Of a DNA stretch of 64,000 bases, positions 24,001-34,512 are shown piece by piece (within the stretch, counting starts at the first letter, position 1; every line of letters starts with the position of its first letter). This DNA is from an uncultured Collinsella sp. GTDB lineage: Bacteria; Actinomycetota; Coriobacteriia; Coriobacteriales; Coriobacteriaceae. Made by a program: the position numbers and the translations under genes. Under the pieces are notes generated by a model. It was not told where the DNA came from. It saw only the letters and a list, made by a program, of their open reading frames with translations, and searched no databases. Location: NCBI GenBank assembly GCA_959028445.1, contig CAUFRY010000005.1:1-64000 (forward strand), written 5' to 3'.

Positions 24001-24776
24001 CCGCCGGTCTGTCCGCTAATGCTCACTTGCTGGTCGAGCGCATCACCGTTCAACTTAAACGACCCAGGCACAAATGTAAAATTGCTACCCAGCTCATCTG
24101 TGATCCAGACGTCGTGAGCATATGACTCAACCTTGAGCGTGAGAGTCCAGGTAACTTTTCCCTCGCCGCCGGATTGCTTGAACTGCCCTGCTTTCGTTCC
24201 CGTCACATCGCCATCTTTTGTCACAATGTCGATTTCGCCCTTTCCGGGAAAATTGACTTTCGTTGTGTCACCGGAGCCAACATTCTCGTCTGCCAGCTTG
24301 AATGAAAAATTAGCGGCAACGTGAACTTCGGATGGATACTCATTAATCCAATTTTGGTCGAAAGTGAAAATCAGCTTATTGTTCTCGCACTTCCAAGTGC
24401 CAGCCACTTTGTCCCGACCGTCATAGAGCGGCCCGCCTTCATCCTTCAATAACTTAACATTGCTCGGGAGAGAGTACTCCGCAACATTTTGCGTCGCGCT
24501 CGGGTTATGGTCCGGCTTAAAGTCCGCATTAAACGAACCGTAGAGCGTGTCGGTCGAAAGCACGGCAGTATTGCCCAAAGGCACTTTACGGTTCTCGACA
24601 ATGGTATAAAGCTCAACTGCAACGTCCGCCGTCGTCTCATCAATCGCAATCGGCGTCGGCGTCGTCACGTCCTCGGCGCGCACGGGGGCGGCGCCGTGAA
24701 AAACGGCGACGGTGAGGCTAATCAAAATGAAAATCAGGGCCGCCATACCCAGCGACCGTGAGCGGTGTGCGTCCAT
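21033..24776 (-). CDS. Large sortase-anchored adhesin or pilus tip protein
   Basis: A 1247-residue surface protein: signal peptide about 1-35 (HGAAPVRAED), then at least five Ig-like or Cna-type beta domains. These include repeated paired segments such as KDGGEGTPSDIKWTVTLNNG and GSNEKGAWIVDWTVYANR. Near 980 there is a Cna-B domain (VTKVDSSYITKKLSGAEFTL), and near 1120 an FctA/Spy0128-like pilin domain (STKKVLQGSTLQEGQFKFVL ending PTFTNRYS). The anchor is LPEAG followed by a hydrophobic stretch and Arg-rich tail. It overlaps the pilin gene. AT-richer stretches and Asn/Lys-rich codons in the middle differ from neighbouring genes and hint at a divergent or acquired head region. Confidence 0.86.
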   Translation of the reverse strand: MDAHRSRSLGMAALIFILISLTVAVFHGAAPVRAEDVTTPTPIAIDETTADVAVELYTIVENRKVPLGNTAVLSTDTLYGSFNADFKPDHNPSATQNVAEYSLPSNVKLLKDEGGPLYDGRDKVAGTWKCENNKLIFTFDQNWINEYPSEVHVAANFSFKLADENVGSGDTTKVNFPGKGEIDIVTKDGDVTGTKAGQFKQSGGEGKVTWTLTLKVESYAHDVWITDELGSNFTFVPGSFKLNGDALDQQVSISGQTGGQTARLKLGDLSRGTHTITYDSVLNPNVSVSDKEWINRLDGSKNNASWTWDQNRDGKLENPVSANDFRYDMIKKDGGEGTPSDIKWTVTLNNGDIKADMNGYKFTDTLDDKQTYTGEYVVYKGLYGENKIGGGNLDGSTDKTFSYTFSGLSDADKHQPYRIVYHTQMKDQDSYDTVSNSASISRDNSVSGTGTGTFTPKLVGTQIIKRLVKASDAATTGQATWKLQIALGSIVNAMNPSTVKVYDTFQTAWNQNIGPDVDSYSIKIGDVPLEKGVDWWFEDGSGSTSFGTKKNFNLFIRISDEVKNALKDNPDAIITYKTKSDALPGWYSNFASVEVSGTKYFTDYIYYYVDANSTPGVEKPSAETAVSWNGDFDWNKIDGSNEKGAWIVDWTVYANRQKGNKGANGEFEYYGAGKLNNQPLNVVDTLPSGMSYVPGSAKYSLIQNPYDQKEYNGTAQRAKTVADNLPFASGGVSDNKGTVTFSIPTTALGNYAGYAKLTYQTAVKRGELDTSTNEVKFTNSARAESGNKDFKSGSGTVTIKNNVLQKTGAQVANSNRIKYTIYVNESAVNLKSDSDYLELFDIMDAKCTLVSDSVKVSQHNGAGWSLLSSNQYSVGAETIPDQSGSTCTKMTLTVPDKEYLKVEYEVIPAGNTGEHVSLTNQASLEGVSEGDTGYTGDWEIQELNGSAGGSGYGVTVTKVDSSYITKKLSGAEFTLCEVDMDLALTSDLASAKSEFQRATTGDSGTATFGTAAKRMEACKLYCLEETSAPSGYNAIAKPVWIMLKGSNEGNYQEALTKVGELRAKGVDIDAPTPNTNITVYDSPYSGQATISTKKVLQGSTLQEGQFKFVLKDASGKVLQTTKNGADGDINFVLDYTKTGTYTYFISEVVPEGAENNVKDHITYDVIEHRVEVDVGKGDRKLESIVTYDGTDPSTPPTFTNRYSTTLPEAGGAGLTMTYLAGASMLCFAATWMHARRHRDQDRGGRRE

Positions 24777-24951
24777 AGTTGTCCCCTAATTCCTACAACA
24801 CAGTGTGGAATACGGCGAATCGTCGGATCGAACACAAACCCCAACATCTACGTGAACCTACCTAGCGCATTGCAAGAACCCATTGGGGGCAACTTCTAAG
24901 ACGGTTCGTCTATGCCACATGCATAAAATACAATATAGATACCAGTCATGT

Positions 24952-25012
24952 AAACCGCAGGTAAAGAGGTATTTTAATTTAATACCAGTTGATATTTACC
25001 TGTTAACGGTTT
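24952..25012 (-). promoter_or_regulatory. Nested dyad upstream of the adhesin operon
   Basis: AAACCG and CAGGTAAA on the left pair with TTTACCTG and CGGTTT on the right, and GGTATT pairs with AATACC inside. The core AAACCGCAGGTAAA (24952-24965) recurs exactly upstream of the second adhesin at 59838. It could be an operator or an AT-rich regulatory hairpin. The rest of 24777-25080 holds no reading frame that I can support. Confidence 0.5.
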
Positions 25013-25109
25013 TGTATCAAAGCGGTTATATCCTGTGGAATTATGTATATGTTTAAACAACTTAACTTTGACCAGAAAGCCGATCGGAGGGGATAGCCGC
25101 CCCCACCGT

Positions 25110-25138
25110 GGTGCAAGCGAACCTGTCCCCCTTGCACC
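25110..25138. repeat. Hairpin GGTGCAAG/CTTGCACC
   Basis: An 8-bp perfect stem, with the minus-strand loop containing GGGGACAGG. It sits against the typA terminator and resembles the hairpin at 19179. Confidence 0.55.
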
Positions 25139-25176
25139 AAAAAGGGCGCCGACCATCGCGGTCGACACCCTTTCTC
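25139..25176 (-). terminator. Terminator of typA
   Basis: On the minus strand AAGGGTGTCGACC pairs with GGTCGGCGCCCTT (one mismatch) and is followed by TTTTT. Confidence 0.85.
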
Positions 25177-25200
25177 GTTAGACGCTATAAAGCCCAGCGC

Positions 25201-27039
25201 TTATTTGTTGACCTGGCCGGCGCGGACGGCAGCCTTCTTGCGGTCGGTGGCGTTGAGCAGACGCTTGCGCAGGCGGATGTTCTTGGGAGTGATCTCCACC
25301 AGCTCATCGTCGGCGATGTACTCCAGCGCCTCCTCCAGCGAGAAGGTGCGGGGCGGCACCAGCTGGACGGAGATATCGGAGGTCGAGGAACGCTGGTTGC
25401 CCAGGTTCTTGGTACGGGCGATGTTGACGACCATGTCGCCGGCCTTGCTGCGCTCGCCCACGATCATGCCCTCGTAGCACTCGGTGCCTGGCTCAACAAA
25501 CAGCTGACCGCGCTCCTGCAGCGTACCCAGGGCATAGGCAACGGCCTTCTCGGTGGTCATAGAGATCATTGCGCCGTTCTGGCGGTTGCCGATCTCGCCG
25601 GCATAGGGGCCGTACTCCAGGAAGGTGTGGTAGAACACGCCCTCGCCGTGGGTGACGTTCATGATGCGGTTCTTAAGACCCATGATGCCGCGGGTCGGAA
25701 TCTTAAACTCGAGGTGCGTCACGATGCCCGAGGTATCCATGCTCGTCATGATGCCGCCGGAGGTGCCGAAGACCTCAACGACCTTGCCCGAGTACTCGTC
25801 CGGGCACTCGACGACGGCCTGCTCGACGGGCTCCATCTTGTTGCCGTTCTCGTCCTTCTTAAACAGAACGCGGGGACGGCCGACCTGGAACTCAAAGCCC
25901 TCGCGGCGCATGGACTCCATCAGAACGGACAGGTGCAGAATGCCGCGGCCCGAGACCTCGACGCCGCTCTTGTCCTCGAGTTCCTCGATCTTCATGGTCA
26001 CGTTGTTCTCGGCCTCGTTGAACAGGCGCTCCTTGAGCTGACGGGCGCCCACGATGTCGCCGTCGCGGCCGACAAGCGGGGAGGTCGAAGCCTCAAAGAC
26101 GATGGACAGGGTCGGCGGGTCGATCTCGATGGGCTCGAGCTCGACAGGGTTCTCGGGATCGGTGTAGACATCGCCGATATCGGTGCGGTCGATACCCACG
26201 ACAGCGGCGATGTCGCCGGCGCCGACTTCCTGGCACTCGGTACGGCCCAGGTAGTCGAAGGTAAAGAGCTGCTTGACGGTGGCGGTAGCGCTGGAGCCGT
26301 CGTTCTTGACAACCAGGATCTGGTCGCCCTGGTGGATGGCGCCAGAGTACACGCGGCCGATACCGATGCGGCCGACGAAGTTGGAGTGGTCGATGGTCAC
26401 GCACTGCATGGCCAGCGGGGCGTTCTCGTCAACCTCGGGCGCGGGCATGTCGTCGATAATCATATCGAGCAGCGGGTACATGTCCATGTTGCCGTCGTTG
26501 GGGTCAAGACGGGCAAAGCCGTTCATGGCGCTGGCGTAGACCACGTGCTCCATGGCGAACTCAAGCTGGTCGTCGGTGGCGCCCAGGTCGGCCATGAGGT
26601 CCAGGCAGTCGTTGTAGGCCTTCTCGGGGTTGGCGCCCGGACGGTCGATCTTGTTGATGACGATCATGATCTTAAGGCCGGTGTCGATAGCGTGACGCAG
26701 CACGAAGCGGGTCTGGGGCATGGGGCCCTCAAAGGCGTCGACCAGCAGCAGGGCGCCGTCGGCCATACGCAGCACGCGCTCGACCTCGCCGCCAAAGTCG
26801 GCGTGGCCCGGGGTGTCGATGACGTTGATCTTGACGTCCTTGTACTCGATAGAGATGTTCTTGGCGAGAATCGTAATGCCGCGCTCGCGCTCCTGGTCGT
26901 TGGAATCCAGGACGCGGTCCTCGACCTGCTGGTTGGCACGGAAGGCGTCCGTGGCACGCAGGAGCTTGTCGACCATCGTCGTCTTGCCGTGGTCGACGTG
27001 AGCGATGATGGCGATGTTCCTCAGATTGTCTACGCGCAT
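25201..27039 (-). CDS. typA: Ribosome-associated GTPase TypA/BipA
   Basis: A translational GTPase involved in ribosome assembly and stress adaptation. The 612-residue product has G1 AHVDHGKT, G2 with RERGITI, G3 [10 protein letters not shown] and G4 NKIDRPGA. The EF-Tu-like domain II, EF-G-like domain III and the TypA-specific C-terminal domain ([37 protein letters not shown]) follow. Length and order are standard. The start ATG follows AGGGGAACTAC. It appears to be transcribed alone. Confidence 0.97.
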   Translation of the reverse strand: MRVDNLRNIAIIAHVDHGKTTMVDKLLRATDAFRANQQVEDRVLDSNDQERERGITILAKNISIEYKDVKINVIDTPGHADFGGEVERVLRMADGALLLVDAFEGPMPQTRFVLRHAIDTGLKIMIVINKIDRPGANPEKAYNDCLDLMADLGATDDQLEFAMEHVVYASAMNGFARLDPNDGNMDMYPLLDMIIDDMPAPEVDENAPLAMQCVTIDHSNFVGRIGIGRVYSGAIHQGDQILVVKNDGSSATATVKQLFTFDYLGRTECQEVGAGDIAAVVGIDRTDIGDVYTDPENPVELEPIEIDPPTLSIVFEASTSPLVGRDGDIVGARQLKERLFNEAENNVTMKIEELEDKSGVEVSGRGILHLSVLMESMRREGFEFQVGRPRVLFKKDENGNKMEPVEQAVVECPDEYSGKVVEVFGTSGGIMTSMDTSGIVTHLEFKIPTRGIMGLKNRIMNVTHGEGVFYHTFLEYGPYAGEIGNRQNGAMISMTTEKAVAYALGTLQERGQLFVEPGTECYEGMIVGERSKAGDMVVNIARTKNLGNQRSSTSDISVQLVPPRTFSLEEALEYIADDELVEITPKNIRLRKRLLNATDRKKAAVRAGQVNK

Positions 27040-27156
27040 GTAGTTCCCCTATCTTCTATCTATATACAACCGGCACGCGTATGCGACCCACCCAGCAATG
27101 CAACGCTCGGCGGGAATATTGAGCCTTTTACCGAAAACTCGTTTATTTTAGCGATT

Positions 27157-27606
27157 TTAGATGAGAGGGGTTTCCTCACCTGCAGGTTCAGGGTCGCTCC
27201 ACATAAAACCATCGCCGGCGCCCATGCCCTCATACAGCACATATGCCGAAAAACCGCTCTCGAGCGTGGTTTCGAAGAAGCTCACGAGCAGAGCATCGTG
27301 ATAGCCGCCGTCAATCTCGACGCAGCCGGTGTAGCCGATGGCATAGCGAGCGATACGGCCCAGGCCCTCGTCCTTAAGACCCATCTTGTGCTCGGAGATA
27401 AAGTTGGTGGCCGCCTCGAGGCACGCCTCTTCGCCGTCCTCGTCGAGCGCCGCCAGATAACGGTTGGAAGCGGCGTCCTCAATTGCCACGACCACGCCAG
27501 GGTTTTCACCGGCGGCAAGGTCGTCCAAGAACGCGCCGATCAGATCGCACACCATGGCGTCGAGCTCGGCGGAGACGTTACCGGCGTCCTGCATATCCTG
27601 TGCCAT
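27157..27606 (-). CDS. Small conserved protein of unknown function
   Basis: A 149-residue acidic soluble protein (DGEEACLEAATNFISEHKMG, GGYHDALLVSFFETTLESGF). I recognise no domain. It has no signal peptide or membrane segment. GGGAAGG precedes the ATG. It lies 30 nt downstream of the next gene and in the same direction, so it is probably the third gene of a bifunctional-nuclease operon. Confidence 0.75.
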   Translation of the reverse strand: MAQDMQDAGNVSAELDAMVCDLIGAFLDDLAAGENPGVVVAIEDAASNRYLAALDEDGEEACLEAATNFISEHKMGLKDEGLGRIARYAIGYTGCVEIDGGYHDALLVSFFETTLESGFSAYVLYEGMGAGDGFMWSDPEPAGEETPLI

Positions 27607-27636
27607 CTTTAGACCTTCCCATCGAGTCTGGCGTCG

Positions 27637-28026
27637 TTACAGTTCTTGTGCCTCAGCAGCGATCTTAGCGGCAGCGTCGCGGGCGCGCATCATATCCATC
27701 GCGCGCTTGTCGAGTACCTTGATCTGACTGGTCAGCATGACCGCATCGACCACGCCCCAGATCATAAGGCCCGTAGAGATCGAAAACCCAAGCGCACCAA
27801 CTGTACCACGAAGGCGCGAACAGATTGCCGCGACAAGGGCGGAGACGACAACCATCTTGATAAACGAGCCGCGGCGTTCGCGAAGCGTGCGGGCCTGCGT
27901 CACATAGGCAATGCGAGCCGCCTCAGAAGCCTCCGAGCGCATCTGGGCCTCGCGCGCAATGGTCGCCGCCTCAGCCGACATACCGCCGGCCATCAGCGAA
28001 CGCTCCGCAGCCTGGACGCCCCGCAT
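27637..28026 (-). CDS. Small two-helix membrane protein
   Basis: A 129-residue protein. The Ala-rich N-terminal helix (AAERSLMAGGMSAEAATIAR) and Arg-rich segment are followed by two hydrophobic helices (VVVSALVAAIC; GALGFSISTGLMIWGVVDAV) and a charged C-terminal coiled-coil-like tail. I do not recognise a family. It starts one base before the stop of the upstream gene, so the two are coupled. Confidence 0.75.
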   Translation of the reverse strand: MRGVQAAERSLMAGGMSAEAATIAREAQMRSEASEAARIAYVTQARTLRERRGSFIKMVVVSALVAAICSRLRGTVGALGFSISTGLMIWGVVDAVMLTSQIKVLDKRAMDMMRARDAAAKIAAEAQEL

Positions 28027-28527
28027 TTAGAAGTCATCGGGGGAGAGCGTATGGACGAACTCGTCGAACTTCTCGAACTCTTGCTCGTCGTCGACTTCCT
28101 CGGCATGGGCAGAAACGGTGCCCAGGCGATTCATGATGTCGTCTTCAACGAACATGGGGGCATTACTGCGTACGGCGAGGGCGATGGCGTCGCTCGGACG
28201 CGCATCGATCTTATGCTCGTTGCCATCGGCCAACACGACAACCGTCGCGTAAAACACGGGCGGCTCGGCGCGAACGATTTCGATGCGTTCGAGCTTGGCA
28301 CCCAGGGCACCAACAGTATCGAGCAACAGGTCATGGGTAATCGGGCGCTCGGCGCGACCGCTATCGATGCCGCGGCTGATGGCAGCAGCTTCAAACGAAC
28401 CAGTCTGAATGGAAAGGGAACGCAGTGGCGCGGGCGAGTCCGATTTGCTGCAGCGCTCGCGAAGCACGATAAGCGACGGCACGGGACCGGCGGCCATGAC
28501 GATGGTCTCTATGTCGACACGAACCAT
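28027..28527 (-). CDS. Bifunctional nuclease (BFN/DUF151) family protein
   Basis: A 166-residue protein with the DUF151/BFN core. The family pattern is visible in GRAERPITHDLLLDTVGALG, FYATVVVLADGNEHKIDARP and SDAIALAVRSNAPMFVEDD. Members have been reported to have DNase and RNase activity, but many are uncharacterised. I chose the ATG with GGAGGTGTTCC upstream; an earlier in-frame start adds ten residues without a site. The acidic tail (EEVDDEQEFEKFDEFV) is typical. It is first in a three-gene operon. Confidence 0.85.
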   Translation of the reverse strand: MVRVDIETIVMAAGPVPSLIVLRERCSKSDSPAPLRSLSIQTGSFEAAAISRGIDSGRAERPITHDLLLDTVGALGAKLERIEIVRAEPPVFYATVVVLADGNEHKIDARPSDAIALAVRSNAPMFVEDDIMNRLGTVSAHAEEVDDEQEFEKFDEFVHTLSPDDF

Positions 28528-28640
28528 GGAACACCTCCGGTACGTAGCGGTTAACACGCGGCAGTCCGCCGCATTGAATAGCTATACTACCCAAACTTTC
28601 GCACAGCACACAAAACCAAAATGAGATTTATCGCAGACAA

Positions 28641-28673
28641 GAAAAAAGCCCCGAGGCAATGCCCCAGGGCTCT
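28641..28673 (-). terminator. Terminator downstream of tRNA-Ile
   Basis: On the minus strand AGCCC pairs with GGGCT around further GCC/GGC pairing, followed by TTTTTT. Confidence 0.8.
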
Positions 28674-28685
28674 TCACAGTTTTGA

Positions 28686-28762
28686 TGGTGGACCTGACAA
28701 GATTCGAACTTGTGACCTCCCGGTTATCAGCCGGACGCTCTAACCAACTGAGCTACAGGTCC
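28686..28762 (-). tRNA. tRNA-Ile (anticodon GAT)
   Basis: The acceptor stem GGACCTG/CAGGTCC is complete, with D arm AGCTCAGTTGG, anticodon loop CTGATAA, T-loop TTCGAAT and encoded CCA. It is a standard class I tRNA of 77 nt and is not part of an rRNA operon here. Confidence 0.97.
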
Positions 28763-28809
28763 ATCGCGCAAGGGATATATTAGACGAGTCGTTACGCGCG
28801 CGTCAACAA

Positions 28810-28992
28810 CTTTTTTGAAAATCTTTGGGAGGGGTGGTCGCTGGGCTGGCGAGATGGTTTTGGTTTGCTGCTCGGACAGTCCTGCGCAAGACGAAGGCCA
28901 CATTAAGTGGCCTTCTTTGCGTGCGGAACTCGCGACAAACCAAAACCATCTCGCCAGCCCAGCGACCATGGGGTCCCAAGGTTTTCAAAAAA
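28810..28992. repeat. Large foldback element between tRNA-Ile and gyrA
   Basis: A 33-bp perfect stem (28835-28867 with 28936-28968) is extended outward by imperfect pairing to about 57 nt per arm (28810 and 28992). The 68-nt interior contains its own 9-bp hairpin (GAAGGCCAC with GTGGCCTTC). No reading frame is convincing. It separates convergent-looking ends of two minus-strand units and overlaps the T-run of the gyrA terminator. Confidence 0.9.
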
Positions 28993-29019
28993 GCGGTCGG
29001 CGCGCAGTGCGCCGACCGC
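28986..29019 (-). terminator. Terminator of gyrBA
   Basis: The perfect stem GCGGTCGGCGC/GCGCCGACCGC (28993-29019) with a 5-nt loop is followed on the minus strand by TTTTTT. Confidence 0.9.
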
Positions 29020-29059
29020 CGATATATGGTGTCTGATATTTTCTACCAGCTAGGGCCTC

Positions 29060-31801
29060 TTACTCGTCTAGGAGATCTTCTGGCATGTCGTTGCCGTCGC
29101 CTAGATCGACAGGGGTTTCTTCGGAAGCAGAGCCGTTTTCTGTGGCTTCGCCTTCGGGCTTTTCCTTGGCTGCCGTCATGCGGGCGACAGCGCATACGCG
29201 GTCGTTGTCGTCGACGGTCATCATCTTGACGCCCTGGGTGGCGCGGCCGGTCTGGCTGATCTCGTCGGTCTTGACGCGAATGACCGTCGCGCCCTCCGTC
29301 ACGATGAACAGCTCGTGCTGCGGGCCCACCGTCTTCATGGCCGCGAGGTTACCCTTACGCTCGGTCATTTGAATGGTGTAGACGCCCTGACCGCCGCGAT
29401 TCTGCTCCGGGTAGTCCGCGACCGGCGTGCGCTTGCCGTAGCCGCGCTCGGTGATGACGAATAGATCGCCGTTGCCGTTAGTGACTTCCATGCCCAGAAC
29501 GCTCACGCCGTCCTTCAGACCGATACCGCGAACGCCGCTGGTATCGCGGCCGGTGGCGCGCACCTGCTCCTCGGAGAACATGATCGCCTTGCCCGCGGTG
29601 GTGGCCAGGATAATCTTGTCGCCCTCGCGCACGCGGCGCACGTTCAGCAGCGCGTCGTCGTCACGCAGGTTGATAGCGATCAGGCCGTCGCGACGGCTGC
29701 GGTCATATGCGCTCATCACGGTCTTTTTGACCATGCCGCTCTTGGTGGCAAACATCAGGTACTCGTCGGCCGGGAACTCGCGGCAGCTGATGACGCTCGC
29801 GATCTTCTCGCCTTCCTCGAAGGGCAGCAGGTTGACGATCGCGGTACCGCGCGCCTGGCGCGTACCCACCGGCAGCTCGTGCACCTTCAGGCGATAGACC
29901 TTGCCCTTGCTCGAGAAGAACAGCACGTACTCGTGCGTGGACGCGATGAACATCTCATCGATAACGTCGTCCTCTTTGAGGTTGACGCCCGACACGCCCT
30001 TGCCACCGCGCTTCTGGGCACGGTAGGCAGCCACTGGGATACGCTTAACGTAGCCGGTGTGGGTGATGGTCACGACCATATCCTCGTCGGCGATGAGGTC
30101 CTCGACATCCAGGTCCTTCTCAACCTGGCTGATTTCGGTACGGCGCTTGTCGCCAAACTTCTTGGAGATCTCGCGCATCTCTTCCTTGATGACGCCCAGA
30201 ATCTTCTCCTCGTGCGCCAGCAGGTCCTCGTAGTAGGCGATGGCGCGGCGCAGGCCGTCCAACTCTTCTTGGATCTTGTCGCGCTCCAGGCCGGTCAGGC
30301 GGCGCAGCTTCATCTCGAGGATGGCCGTGGTCTGCTCGGGCGTAAAGCCAAAGCGTTCGATCAGTCGGCTGCTGGCCTCGGAGTCGGTCTGCGAGGAGCG
30401 GATGATGCTGATGACCTCGTCGATATGGTCAAGGGCCATCAGGTAGCCCTCGAGGATATGCGCGCGGGCCTGGGCCTTCTTAAGGTCGAAGCGGGTGCGG
30501 CGGGTGACGACGTCGACCTGGTGGTCGATGTAGTGCTGCAGCATCTCGCGCAGGCTCAGGCATTTGGGAACGCCGTTGACGAGTGCCAGGTTGTTGGCGC
30601 CAAAGGTCGTCTGCAGCGAGGTGTACTTATACAGGTTGTTGAGCACGACCTGCGGAATGACGCCCTTCTTGAGCTCGATGACCAGACGGATGCCCTTCTG
30701 GTTGGACTCATCGCGCATATCCGAGATGCCCTCAATGCGCTTGTCGTTGACGAGTTGGGCGATCTTCTCTTGCAGGGTGCCCTTGTTGACCATGTAGGGA
30801 ATCTCGGTAAAGACCAGGCGGCTGCGGCCGGTCTTGGTGGACTCCACATGTGCCTTGGCACGCACGGTAATGGAGCCGCGGCCGGTCTCGTAGCTCTGCT
30901 TAATGCCGGCGCTGCCCATGATGATGGCGCCGGTGGGGAAGTCCGGACCGGGCATGATCTGCATGAGCTCGTCGACGGTGGCGTCGGGGTTGTCGATCAG
31001 GTAGCAGGTGGCCTCGATCGCCTCGGTGAGGTTATGCGGGGCGATGTTGGTGGCCATGCCAACGGCGATGCCCTGGCTGCCGTTGACCAGCAGGTTGGGG
31101 AAGCGCGCAGGCAGTGCCACGGGCTCGGCGAGCGATTCGTCGTAGTTGGGCTGCCAGTCGACGGTATCCTTCTGCAAGTCACGCAGCAGTTCCATGGCGG
31201 GCTTGGCCAGGCGGCTCTCGGTGTAACGCATGGCCGCCGCGCCGTCGCCATCGATGTTGCCGAAGTTGCCGTGACCGTCGATGAGCGGCGTGCGCATGGA
31301 GAACCACTGCGCCAGGCGGACCATGGCCTCGTAGACCGCAAGGTCACCGTGCGGGTGGTACTTACCGATAACTTCGCCGACCGTCCAGGCCGACTTTTTG
31401 TGTGGGCGGTTGGGGTAGATGCCGCTCTCGTTCATCGCGTACAGGATGCGGCGGTGTACCGGCTTTAAGCCGTCGCGCACGTCCGGCAGGGCACGCGCTG
31501 TGATAACCGACATCGAATACTCGATGAACGACTGCTTCATCTCGCGACCGAACTCCGAAATCTGGAGCTGGCCGCCGTTGATGTCCTCGCCGGCCGAGGC
31601 GCCACGATCGACTTCGCCAAAGCTCTCCTCGAGCTCACCGTCGTCGTCCTCTTCCTCATCATCATCGGCATCGGGGTTATAGGCGTCCGGATCGCCGTCC
31701 TCGCCGTGCTCAGCACGGGCAAGCAGGCGCTTCAGATCATCGGGCATACCGGCATCGCCGGCCTCGCCCATACCCTCGTTATTGTTGATATCGTCTGCCA
31801 C
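29060..31801 (-). CDS. gyrA: DNA gyrase subunit A
   Basis: The DNA-breaking subunit of the supercoiling enzyme. The 913-residue product carries the catalytic Tyr at 193 ([10 protein letters not shown]), the tower and coiled-coil domains, and six C-terminal beta-pinwheel blades with a GyrA box (ARRGG-like AQKRGGKG). The N-terminus has an unusual acidic extension of about 80 residues ([17 protein letters not shown]) before the conserved [20 protein letters not shown]. At the quinolone-resistance position the sequence is HGDLAVYE: Leu154 (codon 31340-31342) replaces the Ser of E. coli S83. Glu158 is the usual Gram-positive residue at the next site. gyrB lies 11 nt upstream. Confidence 0.97.
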   Translation of the reverse strand: MADDINNNEGMGEAGDAGMPDDLKRLLARAEHGEDGDPDAYNPDADDDEEEDDDGELEESFGEVDRGASAGEDINGGQLQISEFGREMKQSFIEYSMSVITARALPDVRDGLKPVHRRILYAMNESGIYPNRPHKKSAWTVGEVIGKYHPHGDLAVYEAMVRLAQWFSMRTPLIDGHGNFGNIDGDGAAAMRYTESRLAKPAMELLRDLQKDTVDWQPNYDESLAEPVALPARFPNLLVNGSQGIAVGMATNIAPHNLTEAIEATCYLIDNPDATVDELMQIMPGPDFPTGAIIMGSAGIKQSYETGRGSITVRAKAHVESTKTGRSRLVFTEIPYMVNKGTLQEKIAQLVNDKRIEGISDMRDESNQKGIRLVIELKKGVIPQVVLNNLYKYTSLQTTFGANNLALVNGVPKCLSLREMLQHYIDHQVDVVTRRTRFDLKKAQARAHILEGYLMALDHIDEVISIIRSSQTDSEASSRLIERFGFTPEQTTAILEMKLRRLTGLERDKIQEELDGLRRAIAYYEDLLAHEEKILGVIKEEMREISKKFGDKRRTEISQVEKDLDVEDLIADEDMVVTITHTGYVKRIPVAAYRAQKRGGKGVSGVNLKEDDVIDEMFIASTHEYVLFFSSKGKVYRLKVHELPVGTRQARGTAIVNLLPFEEGEKIASVISCREFPADEYLMFATKSGMVKKTVMSAYDRSRRDGLIAINLRDDDALLNVRRVREGDKIILATTAGKAIMFSEEQVRATGRDTSGVRGIGLKDGVSVLGMEVTNGNGDLFVITERGYGKRTPVADYPEQNRGGQGVYTIQMTERKGNLAAMKTVGPQHELFIVTEGATVIRVKTDEISQTGRATQGVKMMTVDDNDRVCAVARMTAAKEKPEGEATENGSASEETPVDLGDGNDMPEDLLDE

Positions 31802-31812
31802 GTTACCTCCTC

Positions 31813-33885
<2,073 letters not shown>

Positions 33886-33891
33886 TTATCG

Positions 33892-33921
33892 TAAAAAAAT
33901 ACCCTCGGGAACGAGGGTATT
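33892..33921 (-). terminator. Terminator of the dnaA-to-dciA unit
   Basis: AATACCCTCG pairs with CGAGGGTATT and is followed on the minus strand by a run of seven T. It implies that gyrBA has its own promoter. Confidence 0.92.
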
Positions 33922-33948
33922 TGGCTCTACAAGGCCACCAGATGCGAT

Positions 33949-34512
33949 TTAAGGCTCTTTTTTGCTTTGCACGCCCTTGGCCCACTCGGCACTGGCTCTC
34001 ATGGCGTTCTCGAGGGCCTCGCGCAGTTTTTGGTCTTCGATGGGCGCCACTTGGCGCTCAATCTCGGTGCGCTCGGCATCGCTGAGGTCGGCGTGTGGGG
34101 CCGGCGGGCGCTCGGTCGCCGCTGGGCGAAGGCGCTCCTTGGCGGCGGGCGGCGTGTGACCGGGCGCGGTGGTTTTGAACACCAGGCCATCCACATGCGC
34201 ACCGGCGCGCTCCATACGTGCGCGGATGATCTCGCGCAACAACGTCATTTCCTGCGTCCACGAGGGCGAGTCGAGATATACCAGCAGCTCATTGGACTCG
34301 GGCAGGTAGCGCAGGCCCGTCACATGCCGCCCCTCGCGCGTGCCCGAGCACACCGCGTTCCACGCGCGATAGACCGCGCGCGACTCCTCGGCGGCCTCCA
34401 TCTGCGCACGGCGCTCAGGGGTCGCAGCCGCCAGGATGCGCTGGCGCTCTGCGTTCAAAAAGCCACTGAAGGCGACCGTTTCGCTCTCGCGCTCGTAATT
34501 AGCACGTCTCAC
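33949..34512 (-). CDS. dciA: DciA-type helicase loader (DUF721)
   Basis: A 187-residue DUF721 protein. The conserved domain lies in the first ~110 residues (AVYRAWNAVCSGTREGRHVT, ELLVYLDSPSWTQEMTLLRE). The C-terminal half is charged and likely disordered. DciA supports DnaB loading in most bacteria, which lack DnaC. The context after recF near dnaA is the common one. The start is a GTG overlapping the recF end by 14 nt; alternative internal starts are possible. No ATPase motif is present, as expected. Confidence 0.85.
   Translation of the reverse strand: MRRANYERESETVAFSGFLNAERQRILAAATPERRAQMEAAEESRAVYRAWNAVCSGTREGRHVTGLRYLPESNELLVYLDSPSWTQEMTLLREIIRARMERAGAHVDGLVFKTTAPGHTPPAAKERLRPAATERPPAPHADLSDAERTEIERQVAPIEDQKLREALENAMRASAEWAKGVQSKKEP

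Noticed and set aside
28727..28969. Small frames on the large foldback
   Set aside because: They arise from the inverted repeat and mirror each other on both strands; there is no ribosome binding site.
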